A stretch of 64,000 nucleotides of DNA from an uncultured Oscillospiraceae bacterium (lineage in GTDB: Bacteria; Bacillota; Clostridia; Oscillospirales; Ruminococcaceae), in NCBI GenBank assembly GCA_934462925.1, contig CAKSIT010000016.1:1-64000 (forward strand), in the 5' to 3' direction. The notes under the pieces were generated by a model. The model made no database searches and was not told the origin of the DNA. It was given only the letters and a program-made list of their open reading frames with translations. A program made the position numbers and the translations under genes. Positions 27,527 to 37,274 of this stretch are shown here, piece by piece (position 1 is the first letter of the stretch; every line of letters begins with the position of its first letter).

Positions 27527-29893
27527 TTAATTCTTGGCGGTTCTGCTCTTGTTCCACCATATCCAGATTGGACCTGCAAGGCACAGCGAGGAGAAGAAGC
27601 CGAACGCCATACCGAACGACAGCGGCAGCGCGAACGAAATAATGGACGTTACGCCCATTACCGAGCATACGATAACTACGCACACCATGGAAACAAGCGT
27701 TGTAGCCGTGGTGATTATCGAGCGCGATAGCGTCTGATTTATCGAGAGATTAACAAGCTGCGCGTCGTCGAGCTTCTTGCCGTAGCGCGCGCGGTTTTCG
27801 CGCAGGCGGTCGTAGATGATGATGGTGTTGTTGATGGAGTAGCCAAGCAGCGTAAGCACCACCGCCATAAAGTTGGAATCGAGCGGCATATTGCAGATAA
27901 CGTAAATTGCGTAGGTCAGTATAACGTCGTGCAGCAGGCAGAATATTGCGATAACGCCCGCGCTCCAGCCGCCTATCTTCTTAAAGCGGAACGCAATGTA
28001 CACTACAAGCAGCACGAACGCCGCCACTACCGCGATAAGGCAGGAGATGAAGAACTGCGAACCCGCCGAAGCCGAAACGTTCGTTGTGTCAACGTTGGTA
28101 ACGGCGTTGTCGGGGTACGCTTCCGCGAGTTTGTCGCTTATGCTTTCAAGCATTGCGTCGTCCATTTTTTCGTCAGCTGCAAAGGATACTACGAGCGTCT
28201 GCAGGTCGCCTGCAAGGCTTGTACCCGTGGTTACGGTAGCGCGCGGAGTGCCAAGCTCCTCAACGGTCTTCTTTACGTCCTCTGCGACAATCACCGAGGA
28301 ATCCGTGTCGGAGTAGCTGTAGGTTATCATAGTACCGCCCTTGAAGCGGATATCGACGTCGACGCCGAGAACGAAACTCAGTATAAGCGTAAGCGCGAGG
28401 CAGCCGCCCGCTATACCCACGAATACCTTTGTCCTGCCGACAAAGTCGAAGCTCGTTTTTGCCTTAACCTCAACGGGAAGCACAGTGTCCTTGCCCTGCT
28501 CAACGTCGGCAGCGGAGGCTTCCGCCTTGGGAACGCCAAAGAGCCACGCCTTTCTGAAGGGCTTGAACTTTGAGAGAGAAACCGTCATAAGGCGGGTGAA
28601 CCAGCACGCCATGATAAAGTTCATTATAATACCCGCAAGCAGCGTGTAGCCGAACGAGTAAATAGTACCCTGCGTAGAAGCGCCGAACCACGTGCCGAAC
28701 ACCGCCATGAGTATCACAGCGACGATAATTACGGTGAGGTTGGAGTCGAGGATTGCGGTAAAGCCGCGCGAGAAGCCGTTCTTGAGCGCGCCGTCTATGG
28801 TGCGGCCCGCTTTAAGCTCCTCTTTAATGCGCTCGGCGGTAACGACGTTGGCGTCAACGCCCATGCCCACGGACAGGATAATACCCGCGATACCGGGCAG
28901 CGTGAGCGAGCTTGCCGCGTTGAACGCGAAGAAGCCCGTGATAGCCGCGAACATTCCCGCTACCTGACCCGTAAGCGCGATAACCGCCACAACGCCCGGC
29001 AGGCGGTAGTAGATTATCATGAATATAGAGATAATGATGAACGCGATAAGACCCGCTATAGCCATAGCGTCGCGCGCGCCCATGCCGAGTATCGGCGAGA
29101 TGGTGGAAAGGCTGTCCACCTCGAGCTTGAACGGCAGCGCGCCGCCGTTTATCTTGTTTGCGAGAGCAGTTGCGCTGTCCGCGTCGAAGCTGCCCGAGAT
29201 AACGGCTTCGCCGCCTTCTATCTTCTCGTTAACGCTCGGGTAGGAAATGCAGATGTCGTCCATCCATATGGAAATGCAGTCGCCTATAAGGCGCTCTGTA
29301 GCGTCCGCGAACGCTTCCTTGCCGCTTTCCTTTAGCGCAAGGCGCACGATATGCTGCTTGTTTTCGTTGTCGTACCATGCGCTCGCGCTTTCAACGTCAG
29401 CGCCCGTGAGAACTATGTTCTCGCTCTTGCCGGTGGGCAGGCCGTCGCTGTCTACCTCGTGTCCCTCGCGGAAGGTGAGAAGCGCGGTTTCGCCTATCTC
29501 CTTTACCGCCTGTTCGGGGTCGAACGACGTGTCGTCGCTCTGCCACGGGAACTGCACGATTATCGTGTTCGAGGTGATATCGGTGTACACCTCGTAGTCG
29601 CTTATGTTCTTGTCGAGCAGTCGCGTTTCTATTATGGACTTTGCGGCGTTGAGGTCGTCCTCGGTTATGTCGTGGCTTGCCGCGTAATCGTCGGGTACGC
29701 CGAACGTTACGTTAACGCCGCCGCGGATATCGATACCCCACCTTATGTCGTCTATGCCCCATATTATCGCGGTTTCGGTATCGCCGTAGCGCGTGCTTAC
29801 TCCAAGCGTGGAGAGCAGCGTGAATACCACGATAAGGAAGAATACAACGAAAAAGACGGGCTTTGTGATTTTACTTTTCAATTGTGCTTTCAC
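27527..29893 (-). CDS. secDF: Fused protein-export membrane subunit SecDF
   Basis: 788 aa joining SecD and SecF. The SecD half has TM1, the beta-rich P1 domain and the PGIAGIILSVGMGVDANVV helix (about 325-345). The SecF half begins near residue 490 with FDFVGRTKVFVGIAGG and has the D.R.KGGTMI strand and the YSINNTIIIYDRLREN motif. Together they use the proton gradient to pull secreted proteins out of SecYEG. Start: GTG at 29893 overlaps its GGAG; a TTG at 29881 is better spaced and may be the real start. It is monocistronic. Confidence 0.95.
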   Translation of the reverse strand: MKAQLKSKITKPVFFVVFFLIVVFTLLSTLGVSTRYGDTETAIIWGIDDIRWGIDIRGGVNVTFGVPDDYAASHDITEDDLNAAKSIIETRLLDKNISDYEVYTDITSNTIIVQFPWQSDDTSFDPEQAVKEIGETALLTFREGHEVDSDGLPTGKSENIVLTGADVESASAWYDNENKQHIVRLALKESGKEAFADATERLIGDCISIWMDDICISYPSVNEKIEGGEAVISGSFDADSATALANKINGGALPFKLEVDSLSTISPILGMGARDAMAIAGLIAFIIISIFMIIYYRLPGVVAVIALTGQVAGMFAAITGFFAFNAASSLTLPGIAGIILSVGMGVDANVVTAERIKEELKAGRTIDGALKNGFSRGFTAILDSNLTVIIVAVILMAVFGTWFGASTQGTIYSFGYTLLAGIIMNFIMACWFTRLMTVSLSKFKPFRKAWLFGVPKAEASAADVEQGKDTVLPVEVKAKTSFDFVGRTKVFVGIAGGCLALTLILSFVLGVDVDIRFKGGTMITYSYSDTDSSVIVAEDVKKTVEELGTPRATVTTGTSLAGDLQTLVVSFAADEKMDDAMLESISDKLAEAYPDNAVTNVDTTNVSASAGSQFFISCLIAVVAAFVLLVVYIAFRFKKIGGWSAGVIAIFCLLHDVILTYAIYVICNMPLDSNFMAVVLTLLGYSINNTIIIYDRLRENRARYGKKLDDAQLVNLSINQTLSRSIITTATTLVSMVCVVIVCSVMGVTSIISFALPLSFGMAFGFFSSLCLAGPIWIWWNKSRTAKN

Positions 29894-29987
29894 TCCGTTT
29901 CATATTTTGGCGCGTGAAAAACCCGCGCTATTCTGCATTTTATTATTATAATATATTTCTTTCAAATAGTCAATAGGAAGAAGCTAA

Positions 29988-30220
29988 AAAAATGCGTAAT
30001 TATCAATTCGTAATTCGTAATGCGTAATGCGTAATTATTGTGTCCGCTGCGCGGACGGATTTTAATAACCGCCGTAGTTCCCGCCGCAGTGGTTTACGGC
30101 ACATTCATTACGAATTACGCATTACGCATTAAATCCTTGACTTTAGCAAAGCCTTATGATAAAATAAAGGAGCAAGTGTTAAAAGGACAATTACGAATTA
30201 CGCATTACGAATTACGCATT
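29988..30220. repeat. AT-rich dispersed repeats flanking a promoter
   Basis: Three blocks of taattcgtaatgcgtaat or its complement lie at about 29995-30036, 30101-30132 and 30189-30220. A GC hairpin (gtccgctgcgcggac) lies near 30041. The blocks surround the promoter at 30137. Confidence 0.8.
30137..30165 (+). promoter_or_regulatory. Sigma-A promoter of the glycosyltransferase gene
   Basis: TTGACT (30137-30142), a 17-bp spacer and TAAAAT (30160-30165). Confidence 0.7.
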
Positions 30221-30243
30221 AAAAAAGGGTGTGTTGCTTAAAT

Positions 30244-31398
30244 ATGACAGCTAAAAATCCCCCCCTGCGCGTGGCGCAGCTGTTGGGAAAAATGAACGGC
30301 GGCGGCGTTGAGCAGGTAGTGATGAACTACTACGGCGCTATAGACCGCGGGCTTGTACAGTTCGACTTTTACGCGTTCAGAAGCTCTGCGCGCGTGCCTG
30401 CGGAGCAGATAAAGAGCATGGGCGGCGGGCTTTACCTGCTGTGCGGGTTCAGCCGCCCGGTAAGGTATGTGCGAACGCTCACGAAGCTGCTGCGCGAGGG
30501 CGGCTACACTATAGCGCACTGCCATCTCGGCACTCTCTCGTTCCTGCCGCTGCTTGCGGCGAGGCGCGCGGGCGTACCCGTGCGTATAATCCACAACCAC
30601 AGCACCTCGGGCGGGCGGCGCGAATGGCTGCGCAATCTTGCAAAGGCGCTGCTCAAACCCCTTGCAGCGCTGCACGCAACGCACCGCGTGGCGTGTTCGG
30701 AGTACGCGGCGCGGTGGTTCTTTAAAAATAAGCCCGTGTGCGAGATTGACGACGAAAACGCGCCCGAGTGCGCCGTGCGGCTTATGCGCAACGCCATAGA
30801 CACGGGGCGCTTTGCGTACAGCGAGAGCGCGCGCAGCAGCTTTCGCGGGGAGCTTCGCATAGCCTCGGGGACGCTTGTGTTCGCGCACGTGGGGCGCTTC
30901 TGCCCGCAGAAAAACCAGTCGTTCCTTATACCCGTGTTTAAGGAGATAGCGGCGAAGCACCCCAACTCCCGCCTTATTTTTGCGGGCGAGGGCGCGGATA
31001 TGCAGCTTGTAAGGGCGCAGGCTATGGCGGCGGGTATCGCGGACAAGGTGGTGTTCGCGGGGCAGCGCGCGGACGTCGAGCGGCTGTATTCCGCGGCGGA
31101 CTGCTTTTTGCTGCCCTCAAACTACGAGGGGCTCGGAATGTGCGGCATAGAAGCGCAGTGTGCGGGGCTGTTCTGCCTGTTTTCGGACAGAGTGCCGCGC
31201 GAGGTTAAGGTGACCCCCAACGCGCAGCTTCTGCCCCTCGGCGAGCCTGCGGACTGGGCTTTCGCGGCGCTCGGCTGCGCGCGTATTCACAGCCGCGATA
31301 CGGCGGAGTATGTGCGCGCGGCGGGCTACGACATAAACGAGCAGGCGCAAAAGCTCGCGGCGTATTATATTTCACTTGCAGAAAACGCGCAGAAATAG
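30244..31398 (+). CDS. Glycosyltransferase family 4
   Basis: 384 aa from the ATG at 30244. The GT-B fold is visible: GGGVEQVVMNYY at the start, an acceptor-side HCHLGTLSFLPL, and the nucleotide-sugar EX7E box in PSNYEGLGMCGIEAQ near the C-terminus. It is similar in layout to capsular/exopolysaccharide (EpsF-like) transferases. It stands alone; the large polysaccharide island begins 4 kb downstream and has different base composition, so this is a core enzyme. Donor and acceptor are unknown. Confidence 0.88.
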   Translation: MTAKNPPLRVAQLLGKMNGGGVEQVVMNYYGAIDRGLVQFDFYAFRSSARVPAEQIKSMGGGLYLLCGFSRPVRYVRTLTKLLREGGYTIAHCHLGTLSFLPLLAARRAGVPVRIIHNHSTSGGRREWLRNLAKALLKPLAALHATHRVACSEYAARWFFKNKPVCEIDDENAPECAVRLMRNAIDTGRFAYSESARSSFRGELRIASGTLVFAHVGRFCPQKNQSFLIPVFKEIAAKHPNSRLIFAGEGADMQLVRAQAMAAGIADKVVFAGQRADVERLYSAADCFLLPSNYEGLGMCGIEAQCAGLFCLFSDRVPREVKVTPNAQLLPLGEPADWAFAALGCARIHSRDTAEYVRAAGYDINEQAQKLAAYYISLAENAQK

Positions 31399-31470
31399 CG
31401 CGCTGACGCCTGCATTTTAGGCAAAAGCGCACAAAATACGCGCAAAATCCGCACAAAACCGCCTTTTTGC

Positions 31471-31499
31471 TTGACAAATGCGCGCGGGCGTGGTATACT
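31471..31499 (+). promoter_or_regulatory. Sigma-A promoter of the amino-acid ABC operon
   Basis: TTGACA (31471-31476), a 17-bp spacer and TATACT (31494-31499). The roughly 105-nt leader contains a strong hairpin (tgccgcttca / tgaagcggca, extended inside by ttgc / gcaa) near 31529-31563 without a T tract. Confidence 0.82.
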
Positions 31500-31609
31500 T
31501 GGTATTGCGCTACAGGCGCAAACGCTTGTGCCGCTTCACTTGCTTTATTGCAATGAAGCGGCAGCGTGTCACTACATTAACATACATATAAAGGAAGGAA
31601 CACGTTATT

Positions 31610-32416
31610 ATGAAGAAGATTCTTGCCGTCCTTTCCGCAGCGGCGCTTTGCCTTAGCCTTTGCAGCTGCAAGAAAAAGGACCTTACCGACTGGGAGTACA
31701 TTCAGGACAAGGGTACGCTTGTTGCGGGCATTACCTACTACGAGCCGATGAATTACCTTGACGAAAACGGCGAGCTTACGGGCTTTGAGACGGAGTTTAC
31801 AAAGGCCGTATGCGAAAAGCTCGGCGTTGAGGCGAAGTTTCAGGTAATCGAGTGGGACAAGAAAGAGGTAGAGCTTAAGTCCAAGGCGATAGACGCTATA
31901 TGGAACGGTCTTACCGTGACCGAGGACAGAAAGGAGAACATGGCGTTCTCCACGCCCTATGTAAGAAACAAGCAGGTAGTTATCATCAACAAGGCGAACG
32001 CCGACAAGTACACTGATATCGCTTCCATGGCGGGCGCTTCCATAACCGCCGAGGGCGGCTCTGCAGGGCAGGACGCTATCGAGGGCAGCGACGTTCTCGC
32101 GCAGAACCCGTTCGTAGCTTCCGCCGCGCAGAAGGACGTGCTGATGGAAGTACTCTCGGGTACGACCGAAATAGGCGTTATCGACTACGTTATGGCAAAG
32201 GCTTCCATAGGAGAGGGTACGGACTACGCTGACCTTATGATGGTTGACGGCGTTGAGCTTACTCCCGAGGAGTACGCGATAGGCCTGCGCCTTGAGGACA
32301 CCGAAACGCTCGCTAAGATAAACGGCGCGATAGACGAGATGGTAAAGGACGGCTCGCTGCTCGCCCTGTGCGAAAAGTACGGCCTTGCGGACACTTACGC
32401 ATTCATAGAAGAATAA
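31610..32416 (+). CDS. Polar amino-acid ABC transporter, substrate-binding lipoprotein
   Basis: 268 aa. A lipoprotein signal peptide with lipobox LCSC (acylated Cys20) is followed by a family-3 binding domain: LVAGITYYEPMNYLDENG, then the IDAIWNGLTVTEDR segment. It captures an amino acid such as glutamine, cystine or similar outside the membrane. AGGAAGG precedes the ATG. It is the first gene of a three-gene importer operon; an intercistronic hairpin may keep its mRNA more abundant than that of the membrane parts. Confidence 0.93.
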   Translation: MKKILAVLSAAALCLSLCSCKKKDLTDWEYIQDKGTLVAGITYYEPMNYLDENGELTGFETEFTKAVCEKLGVEAKFQVIEWDKKEVELKSKAIDAIWNGLTVTEDRKENMAFSTPYVRNKQVVIINKANADKYTDIASMAGASITAEGGSAGQDAIEGSDVLAQNPFVASAAQKDVLMEVLSGTTEIGVIDYVMAKASIGEGTDYADLMMVDGVELTPEEYAIGLRLEDTETLAKINGAIDEMVKDGSLLALCEKYGLADTYAFIEE

Positions 32417-32441
32417 TGCGTAATTCGTAATTGTTAAAACC

Positions 32442-32467
32442 GCGCTGCACCCGAAAGGGTGCGGCGC
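32442..32467 (+). promoter_or_regulatory. Intercistronic hairpin in the ABC operon
   Basis: A GC-rich stem (gcgctgcaccc / gggtgcggcgc) is capped by a GAAA tetraloop, 26 bp after the binding-protein stop. There is no T tract, so it more likely stabilises the upstream mRNA than ends transcription. Confidence 0.6.
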
Positions 32468-32514
32468 AACTTAACTATTCATTATTAACTATTAACTAAA
32501 AACGGAGTTTTCAG

Positions 32515-33162
32515 ATGTCTTTTTTAGAGGTTACCGCGCAGCTTAGCAAGGGGTTTCTCACAACGCTTATGGTGTTTGGGGTGACGCTTGCTTGTTCGCT
32601 GCCGCTGGGGCTTGTCATCACGTTCGGGTCTATGTCGAGGTTTGCGCCGCTTAAGTGGCTCACCAAAACCTTTGTGTGGATTATACGCGGCACGCCGCTT
32701 ATGTTACAGATTATCATAATCTTCTACGGGCCGGGGCTGTTGGGGCTTAATTTCAAGTTCGACAGGCTTACGGCGGTGCTTGTGTCGTTTGTTATAAACT
32801 ACGCGTGCTACTTTTCGGAGATATACCGCGGCGGTATCGAGAGCATACCAAAGGGGCAGTACGAGGCGGGGCAGGTTCTCGGCATGACCAAAACGCAGAT
32901 TTTCTTCCGCGTTGTGCTGTTTCAGGTGATAAAGCGCATTGTGCCGCCTATGGGCAACGAGATAATCACCCTTGTAAAGGACACGTCCCTTGCGCGCGTT
33001 ATCGCGGTGACGGAGCTTGTAAAGGCAGCCGAGAACATCATAAGCATGAAGGCTATCATATGGCCGCTGTTCTACATAGGCGCGTTCTACCTGCTTTTCT
33101 CGGGGCTGCTTACGCTGCTGCTCAACGCCGCGGAAAAGAAGCTCAACTACTACAGCGGCTGA
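32515..33162 (+). CDS. Polar amino-acid ABC transporter permease
   Basis: 215 aa, HisM/GlnP type with five membrane segments. The EAA loop for ATPase docking reads YEAGQVLGMTKTQIFFRVVL, and the N-terminal FLTTLMVFGVTLACSLPLG is characteristic. GGAG precedes the ATG. It sits between the binding protein and the ATPase and forms the channel, presumably as a homodimer since no second permease is present. Confidence 0.93.
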   Translation: MSFLEVTAQLSKGFLTTLMVFGVTLACSLPLGLVITFGSMSRFAPLKWLTKTFVWIIRGTPLMLQIIIIFYGPGLLGLNFKFDRLTAVLVSFVINYACYFSEIYRGGIESIPKGQYEAGQVLGMTKTQIFFRVVLFQVIKRIVPPMGNEIITLVKDTSLARVIAVTELVKAAENIISMKAIIWPLFYIGAFYLLFSGLLTLLLNAAEKKLNYYSG

Positions 33163-33177
33163 CGAACGGGGTGCGAC

Positions 33178-33972
33178 ATGGCTTTTCTTGAAATAAAGGG
33201 CATAAAGAAATCATTCGGCAGGACCGAGGTGCTTAAGGGCATAGAGTTCTCCATGGAAAAGGGCGAGGTGCTGGCTATAATCGGCTCGTCGGGCAGCGGC
33301 AAGACTACGCTTTTGCGCTGCATAAACTTTTTGGAGCGCCCCGACGAGGGGACTATGCGCGTAGACGGCGAAACGATATTCGACGCGGCGGACGCGCGCA
33401 GGCTCTCCGACGGCGAGATACGCGAGAAGCGGCTGCATTTCGGACTGGTGTTCCAGTCGTTCAACCTGTTCCCGCAGTACAGCGTGCTTAAGAACATATC
33501 CCTTGCCCCGCAGCTGCTGCGCCTTAAGGACGGCAAGCGCCGCATACCCAAGGCGGAGCGCGTGCGTATCCTTAAGGAGATAGACGCGAAGTCGCTTGAG
33601 CTGCTTAACACCGTAGGCCTTGCGGAAAAGGCGGGGGCGTACCCGTGCGAGCTTTCGGGCGGGCAGCAGCAGCGCGTTGCGATAGCGCGGGCGCTTGCGC
33701 TCAGCCCCGACATACTGTGCTTCGACGAGCCTACCTCGGCGCTCGACCCCGAGCTTACGGGCGAGGTGCTGCGCGTAATCCGCGAGCTTAAAAGCACCGA
33801 CCGCACCATGATAGTAGTCACCCATGAGATGAACTTTGCGCGCGGCGTCGCGGACAAGGTAATCTTCATGGCGGACGGCGTTATAGAGGAATACGGCACG
33901 CCCGAGCAGGTCTTCGGCGCGCCAAGGAGCGCGAAAACAAGGGCGTTCCTTGAAAAGTCGCTGGAAAACTGA
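33178..33972 (+). CDS. Polar amino-acid ABC transporter ATP-binding protein
   Basis: 264 aa. Walker A GSSGSGKTT, signature LSGGQQQRVAIARAL, Walker B ILCFDEPTSALDPE and the switch His in VVTHEMNFA are all intact. It is GlnQ/HisP type and powers the permease 15 bp upstream. An insertion of charged residues (KDGKRRIPKAERVRI, about 118-135) is slightly longer than usual. Last gene of the operon. Confidence 0.95.
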   Translation: MAFLEIKGIKKSFGRTEVLKGIEFSMEKGEVLAIIGSSGSGKTTLLRCINFLERPDEGTMRVDGETIFDAADARRLSDGEIREKRLHFGLVFQSFNLFPQYSVLKNISLAPQLLRLKDGKRRIPKAERVRILKEIDAKSLELLNTVGLAEKAGAYPCELSGGQQQRVAIARALALSPDILCFDEPTSALDPELTGEVLRVIRELKSTDRTMIVVTHEMNFARGVADKVIFMADGVIEEYGTPEQVFGAPRSAKTRAFLEKSLEN

Positions 33973-33984
33973 GTTTAATGCATA

Positions 33985-34047
33985 GTTATCAATGCGTAAT
34001 TCGTAATTCGTAATTTATACGAAAAAATTACGCATTACGAATTATTC
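33985..34047. repeat. AT-rich dispersed repeat
   Basis: Modules tgcgtaattcgtaattcgtaat and attacgcattacgaatta again, overlapping the 3' end of the convergent iron-sulfur gene. It has the same vocabulary as 10304-10377 and 29988-30220. Confidence 0.7.
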
Positions 34048-34858
34048 TCCCCTCCGTGCTTATCGTAACCACCTGCCTTGGAATATGTTTTCCGCTGTTT
34101 TGCAGCGCTGTCAGGGCTGCGCGTTCTATTCCCGCGCAGCAGGGGACTTCCATGCGCAGCACGGTTACGCTTTTAATGTTGTTTTGCGCTATTATCTGCG
34201 TGAGCTTCTCGGCGTAGTCCTCGCCGTCGAGCTTGGGGCAGCCTATAAGCGTTATCCGCCCGCGCATAAACTCCTCGTGAACGCGCGCGTATGCGTACGC
34301 CGTGCAGTCCGCCGCTATAAGAAGCTCAGCGCCGCTGAAATACGGGGCGTTCGCAGGTACTAGCCTTATCTGGCACGGCCACTGCCCTAGCTCTGAATGC
34401 GCGGCGCTTGTGTTTGTGGGAGCGCCCGCAGCGTTCGCAGCGTTCGCAACGCCCACAACGCTCGTTCTGTTGAATGTGCGCAGGGCGTGTCCGGGGCAGG
34501 CGTGGGAATGCCCGTGCTGCTCGGGCTGATTGCGCTGCTTATGCAGGGCTACAGCCGCCTCGTCGTAGGGGGCTGCCTCGCGCTAGGTGAACGTTATCGC
34601 GCCAGTGGGGCATTCGGGCAGGCAGTCGCCGAAGCCGTCGCAGTAATCGTCGCAGATAAGCTGCGCCTTGCCGTTTACCATCTCGATAGCGCCCTCGTGA
34701 CAAGCGCGTGCGCACGCGCCGCAGCCGTTGCATTTTTCTGGAAGGATTATGTCGTTTATAGTTCCCGAGTATAATATTGAATTTGTCAAATCAAGATTAT
34801 CGAAGCTAGATTTCCTTATGACTTCGTCGTTTATCACTTCTTCGACAATATAATCCAT
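34028..34858 (-). pseudogene. 4Fe-4S dicluster protein split by an in-frame TAG
   Basis: The N-terminal 91 codons encode two 4Fe-4S motifs (CNGCGACARAC and the following CDGFGDCLPECP), ending GAITFT. A TAG (34585-34583) then interrupts, but the same frame continues without shift as REAAPYDEAAVALH and on through QWPCQIRLVP, LLIAADCTAYAYA and VLRMEVPCCAGIERAA to 34028. Anaerobe homologues are one protein of about 230-280 aa in which Glu or similar stands at the TAG. It is therefore a nonsense-interrupted gene, or one read through. TAG is an ordinary stop elsewhere in the window. Confidence 0.85.
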
Positions 34859-34882
34859 TGTACCGCATTACATATTCAGATA

Positions 34883-34920
34883 TAAAAAAGCGGTAAAGCC
34901 CCGCGCAGAGCTTTACCGCT
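34883..34920. terminator. Bidirectional-looking terminator
   Basis: The 11-bp stem agcggtaaagc / gctttaccgct is preceded by aaaaaa. On the minus strand it gives a perfect T-tailed terminator behind the deacetylase remnant. Confidence 0.88.
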
Positions 34921-34944
34921 TCCACAATAACTGTTAACTGTTAA

Positions 34945-35436
34945 CTATTTTCCGCCCTGCGCCTGCTCGGATTGCGCCTGCTCGCCTGTGTTGCTCTGCG
35001 CGGCTGCGATAACGCCCGCTATCACCTCGCGCGCTTCGTCGGGCAGACCTGCGGGGAGAGCGTCTTCGCCGCCCTTAGCGAGGGCGCTTACGGCCTGCGC
35101 CGCCTGCTCCTCGGAGATTCCTGCGGCGCTAAGCTCATCGGAATATTGCGCGAGAGCTTCGGTTATCTCCTGCTCGGTGGGCAGCGAGCTTTGCACTATG
35201 GCTTTCTGCGTGCCGTCGGCGTCTATGTAGTATTCCTCGGGGAAGATAAGCTCGCTTACGGGAACGAACTCGTACCCCTGCGCGCTAAGCTCCGACAGTA
35301 TCTGCGGCAGCGCCTCGGTGGTGTTCTCAAGGTCGTTGTGGAACAGCACTATCGACCCCGACTTCGCCTTGCCGAGAACGCGCTCCTTTATCTGCGCGGG
35401 CGTGGGCTTATCCCAGTCTATGCTGTCGGCGGTTGA
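34945..35436 (-). pseudogene. 3' remnant of a polysaccharide deacetylase
   Basis: In frame from about 35436 to the stop at 34945 runs the C-terminal part of a NodB-type polysaccharide deacetylase: ADSIDWDKPTPAQIKERVL, then GSIVLFHNDLENTTEALP and GYEFVPVSELI. An unusual Ala/Gln/Glu tail of about 85 residues follows. The catalytic N-terminal half (metal site, first His/Asp motifs) is missing. An ATG at 35349 is inside the conserved LFHND strand and is no real start. The homology stops where base composition drops, so the 5' part was replaced by the island to the right. Confidence 0.8.
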
Positions 35437-35750
35437 TATAGATGGAAGGCGTTGTATTGAGCACTGAATTGGCCGGTTTGATAGCTCCTGACAATATAGT
35501 GCAAAATGGGTATAGCATATACTCGTGTTTCATTAGCAGATTAAAATGGCTTGCACATACTGTTGCCGATGTATGATTGATAAATGAATAAATTGAAAAT
35601 ATTGTTCAAAAAGACAATCATGCAATGCCCCATTGTTGGAATATTGTTTACTATAAACAATATGACCATAAAAGGATTAAAGGTACACTATATATTGTAT
35701 CAAATTGTATTTTGATTACAATTTCCACCGTTTGATTACAGAAGTGGCTC
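35437..35750. other. AT-rich island edge without a recognised gene
   Basis: About 310 bp of sharply lower GC than the left side. A 45-codon ORF at 35442-35579 has no RBS and no recognisable domain. No clear inverted repeat, integrase or tRNA target marks the junction. It is probably residue of the recombination that brought in the island. Confidence 0.5.
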
Positions 35751-35779
35751 TTGACTTATCACAATCTTCGTGTTATAAT
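35751..35779 (+). promoter_or_regulatory. Sigma-A promoter at the head of the polysaccharide island
   Basis: TTGACT (35751-35756), a 17-bp spacer and TATAAT (35774-35779). It is about 105 bp before the first gene and may drive the long same-strand run that follows. Confidence 0.78.
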
Positions 35780-35885
35780 ATGAAATTAGACATATGCGTT
35801 TTGCAAAAGAGGAACAAGCTATATCCGTATATGGCTTTAGTCTGTCTATGACTTAGAATAAATGTTATGTAGGGAATGATTTTAC

Positions 35886-37273
35886 TTGAATAATGATATA
35901 GTAAAGATACTCCGGTCATATAACGGCAGACCGTTGAACGATCCGGATAGTATTTTATCCTGGATAAAGGAAAAGAATGAAAGCTTAAAGGTTTCGATAG
36001 TCAAGAATAAGCTTCCCGACAGTCCGAACTGGTTTTACGACGAAAAACAGGGCGAAATAAGGAATAACAACAACAGCTTCTTCCAGATCAGAGGATTAAG
36101 GCATTATGATTCTGACGGTCGTCCCATGCTTGAACAGCCTGTTCTTATACAAGATGAGATAGGTTATCTTGGTATAATATGCAAGGAAATAAACGGTGTC
36201 ATGCATTTCCTGATGCAGGCCAAGATCGAACCCGGCAATGTAAACAAGATCCAGCTCTCGCCAACGATACAGGCCACAAAGAGCAACTTCACACAAAAGC
36301 ACGGCGGCCGCAGACCGGCATATATTGAGTATTTCCTGAATGCTGACAGACACACGGTGCTCTTCGACCAGATACAGTCCGAGCAGTCGTCAAGATTCCT
36401 GGGAAAGCGCAACCGTAATATAATGATAAGAGTCGACGATGATGTCGAGGTTCTGCCGAGCCATATGTGGATAACCCTTGGTCAGCTGAAGCAGCTCATG
36501 AAAATAGACAATCTCGTCAACATGGATACACGCACGGTTCTGAGCTGCATTCCGTTTTATCTTGCCGATATGAGCGACAGCGAACGCGCTGAAATGAAAA
36601 AGATGTTCCACGACAAGGCGCTGTTTGAGTCGATGTTTTCCAAGTCCGACCGAGAGGACTTCATACACATATACAGCTTTATAAACGACTACAAAATGCT
36701 CGGCGCCGGAAGGACAGAGGTGGTTCCGCTGAAGGAGCTGACAGACTGGGTATTTTCGGACAGCGAGATCGTCCATAAAGACAGGTATGCTTTCAAGGTG
36801 GTTTTTGCGGATATTGAGATCGAAGGGCGCGAAGTTACCCACTGGACGCAGCCGCTGTTCGAAGCAGTCGGAATGGCGACTTTTGGGCTTATCTCCGCGG
36901 ATTTTGACGGAAAACGAAATTCCTTGTGCATTGTTTTCACGAGGCAGGGTGTTTTGATGAGATGGAACTCGCGCCGTCCGTTCAGCTTGAGGCCGGGACG
37001 CCGGAGAAGAATTACGATGTAATAACGCGGTTGCTGTTCGATTGTGTGGAAAACAGAAGTTGTGTGCGCAATGATGTTATACTCTCCGAAGGGGGAGGGC
37101 GCTTTTACCATAAACAAAACAGAAATGTCATTATACATATAGACGCAGATAAGGTCCCTGAACTGCCGGAAGGATATTTCTGGGCAGATTATCGCACGCT
37201 GAATGAAATGGTGCAGTATAACAATGTGCTGAATATCCAGTTAAGAAATCTGTTGTCGCTTTTGGAGATGTAA
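35886..37273 (+). pseudogene. NDP-hexose 2,3-dehydratase, frameshifted
   Basis: The family is built of two similar halves. The first is intact (FFQIRGLRHYDSDGR, HFLMQAKIEPGNVNKIQLSP, ATKSNFTQKHGG). The second begins TEVVPLKELTDWVF and WTQPLFEAVG, but is cut by loss of one A in the run at 36911-36914. The +2 frame then continues KFLVHCFHEAGCFDEMELAP and on to 37273. The enzyme removes the C2-C3 water from dTDP-4-keto-6-deoxyglucose on the way to 2,6-dideoxysugars. It starts with TTG at 35886 behind AGGGA. The homopolymer site leaves open a sequencing error. Confidence 0.82.
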
Positions 37274-37274
37274 T

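Noticed and set aside
35442-35579. 45-codon ORF at the island edge
   Set aside because: No RBS and no recognisable similarity; kept only as a note in the gap entry.
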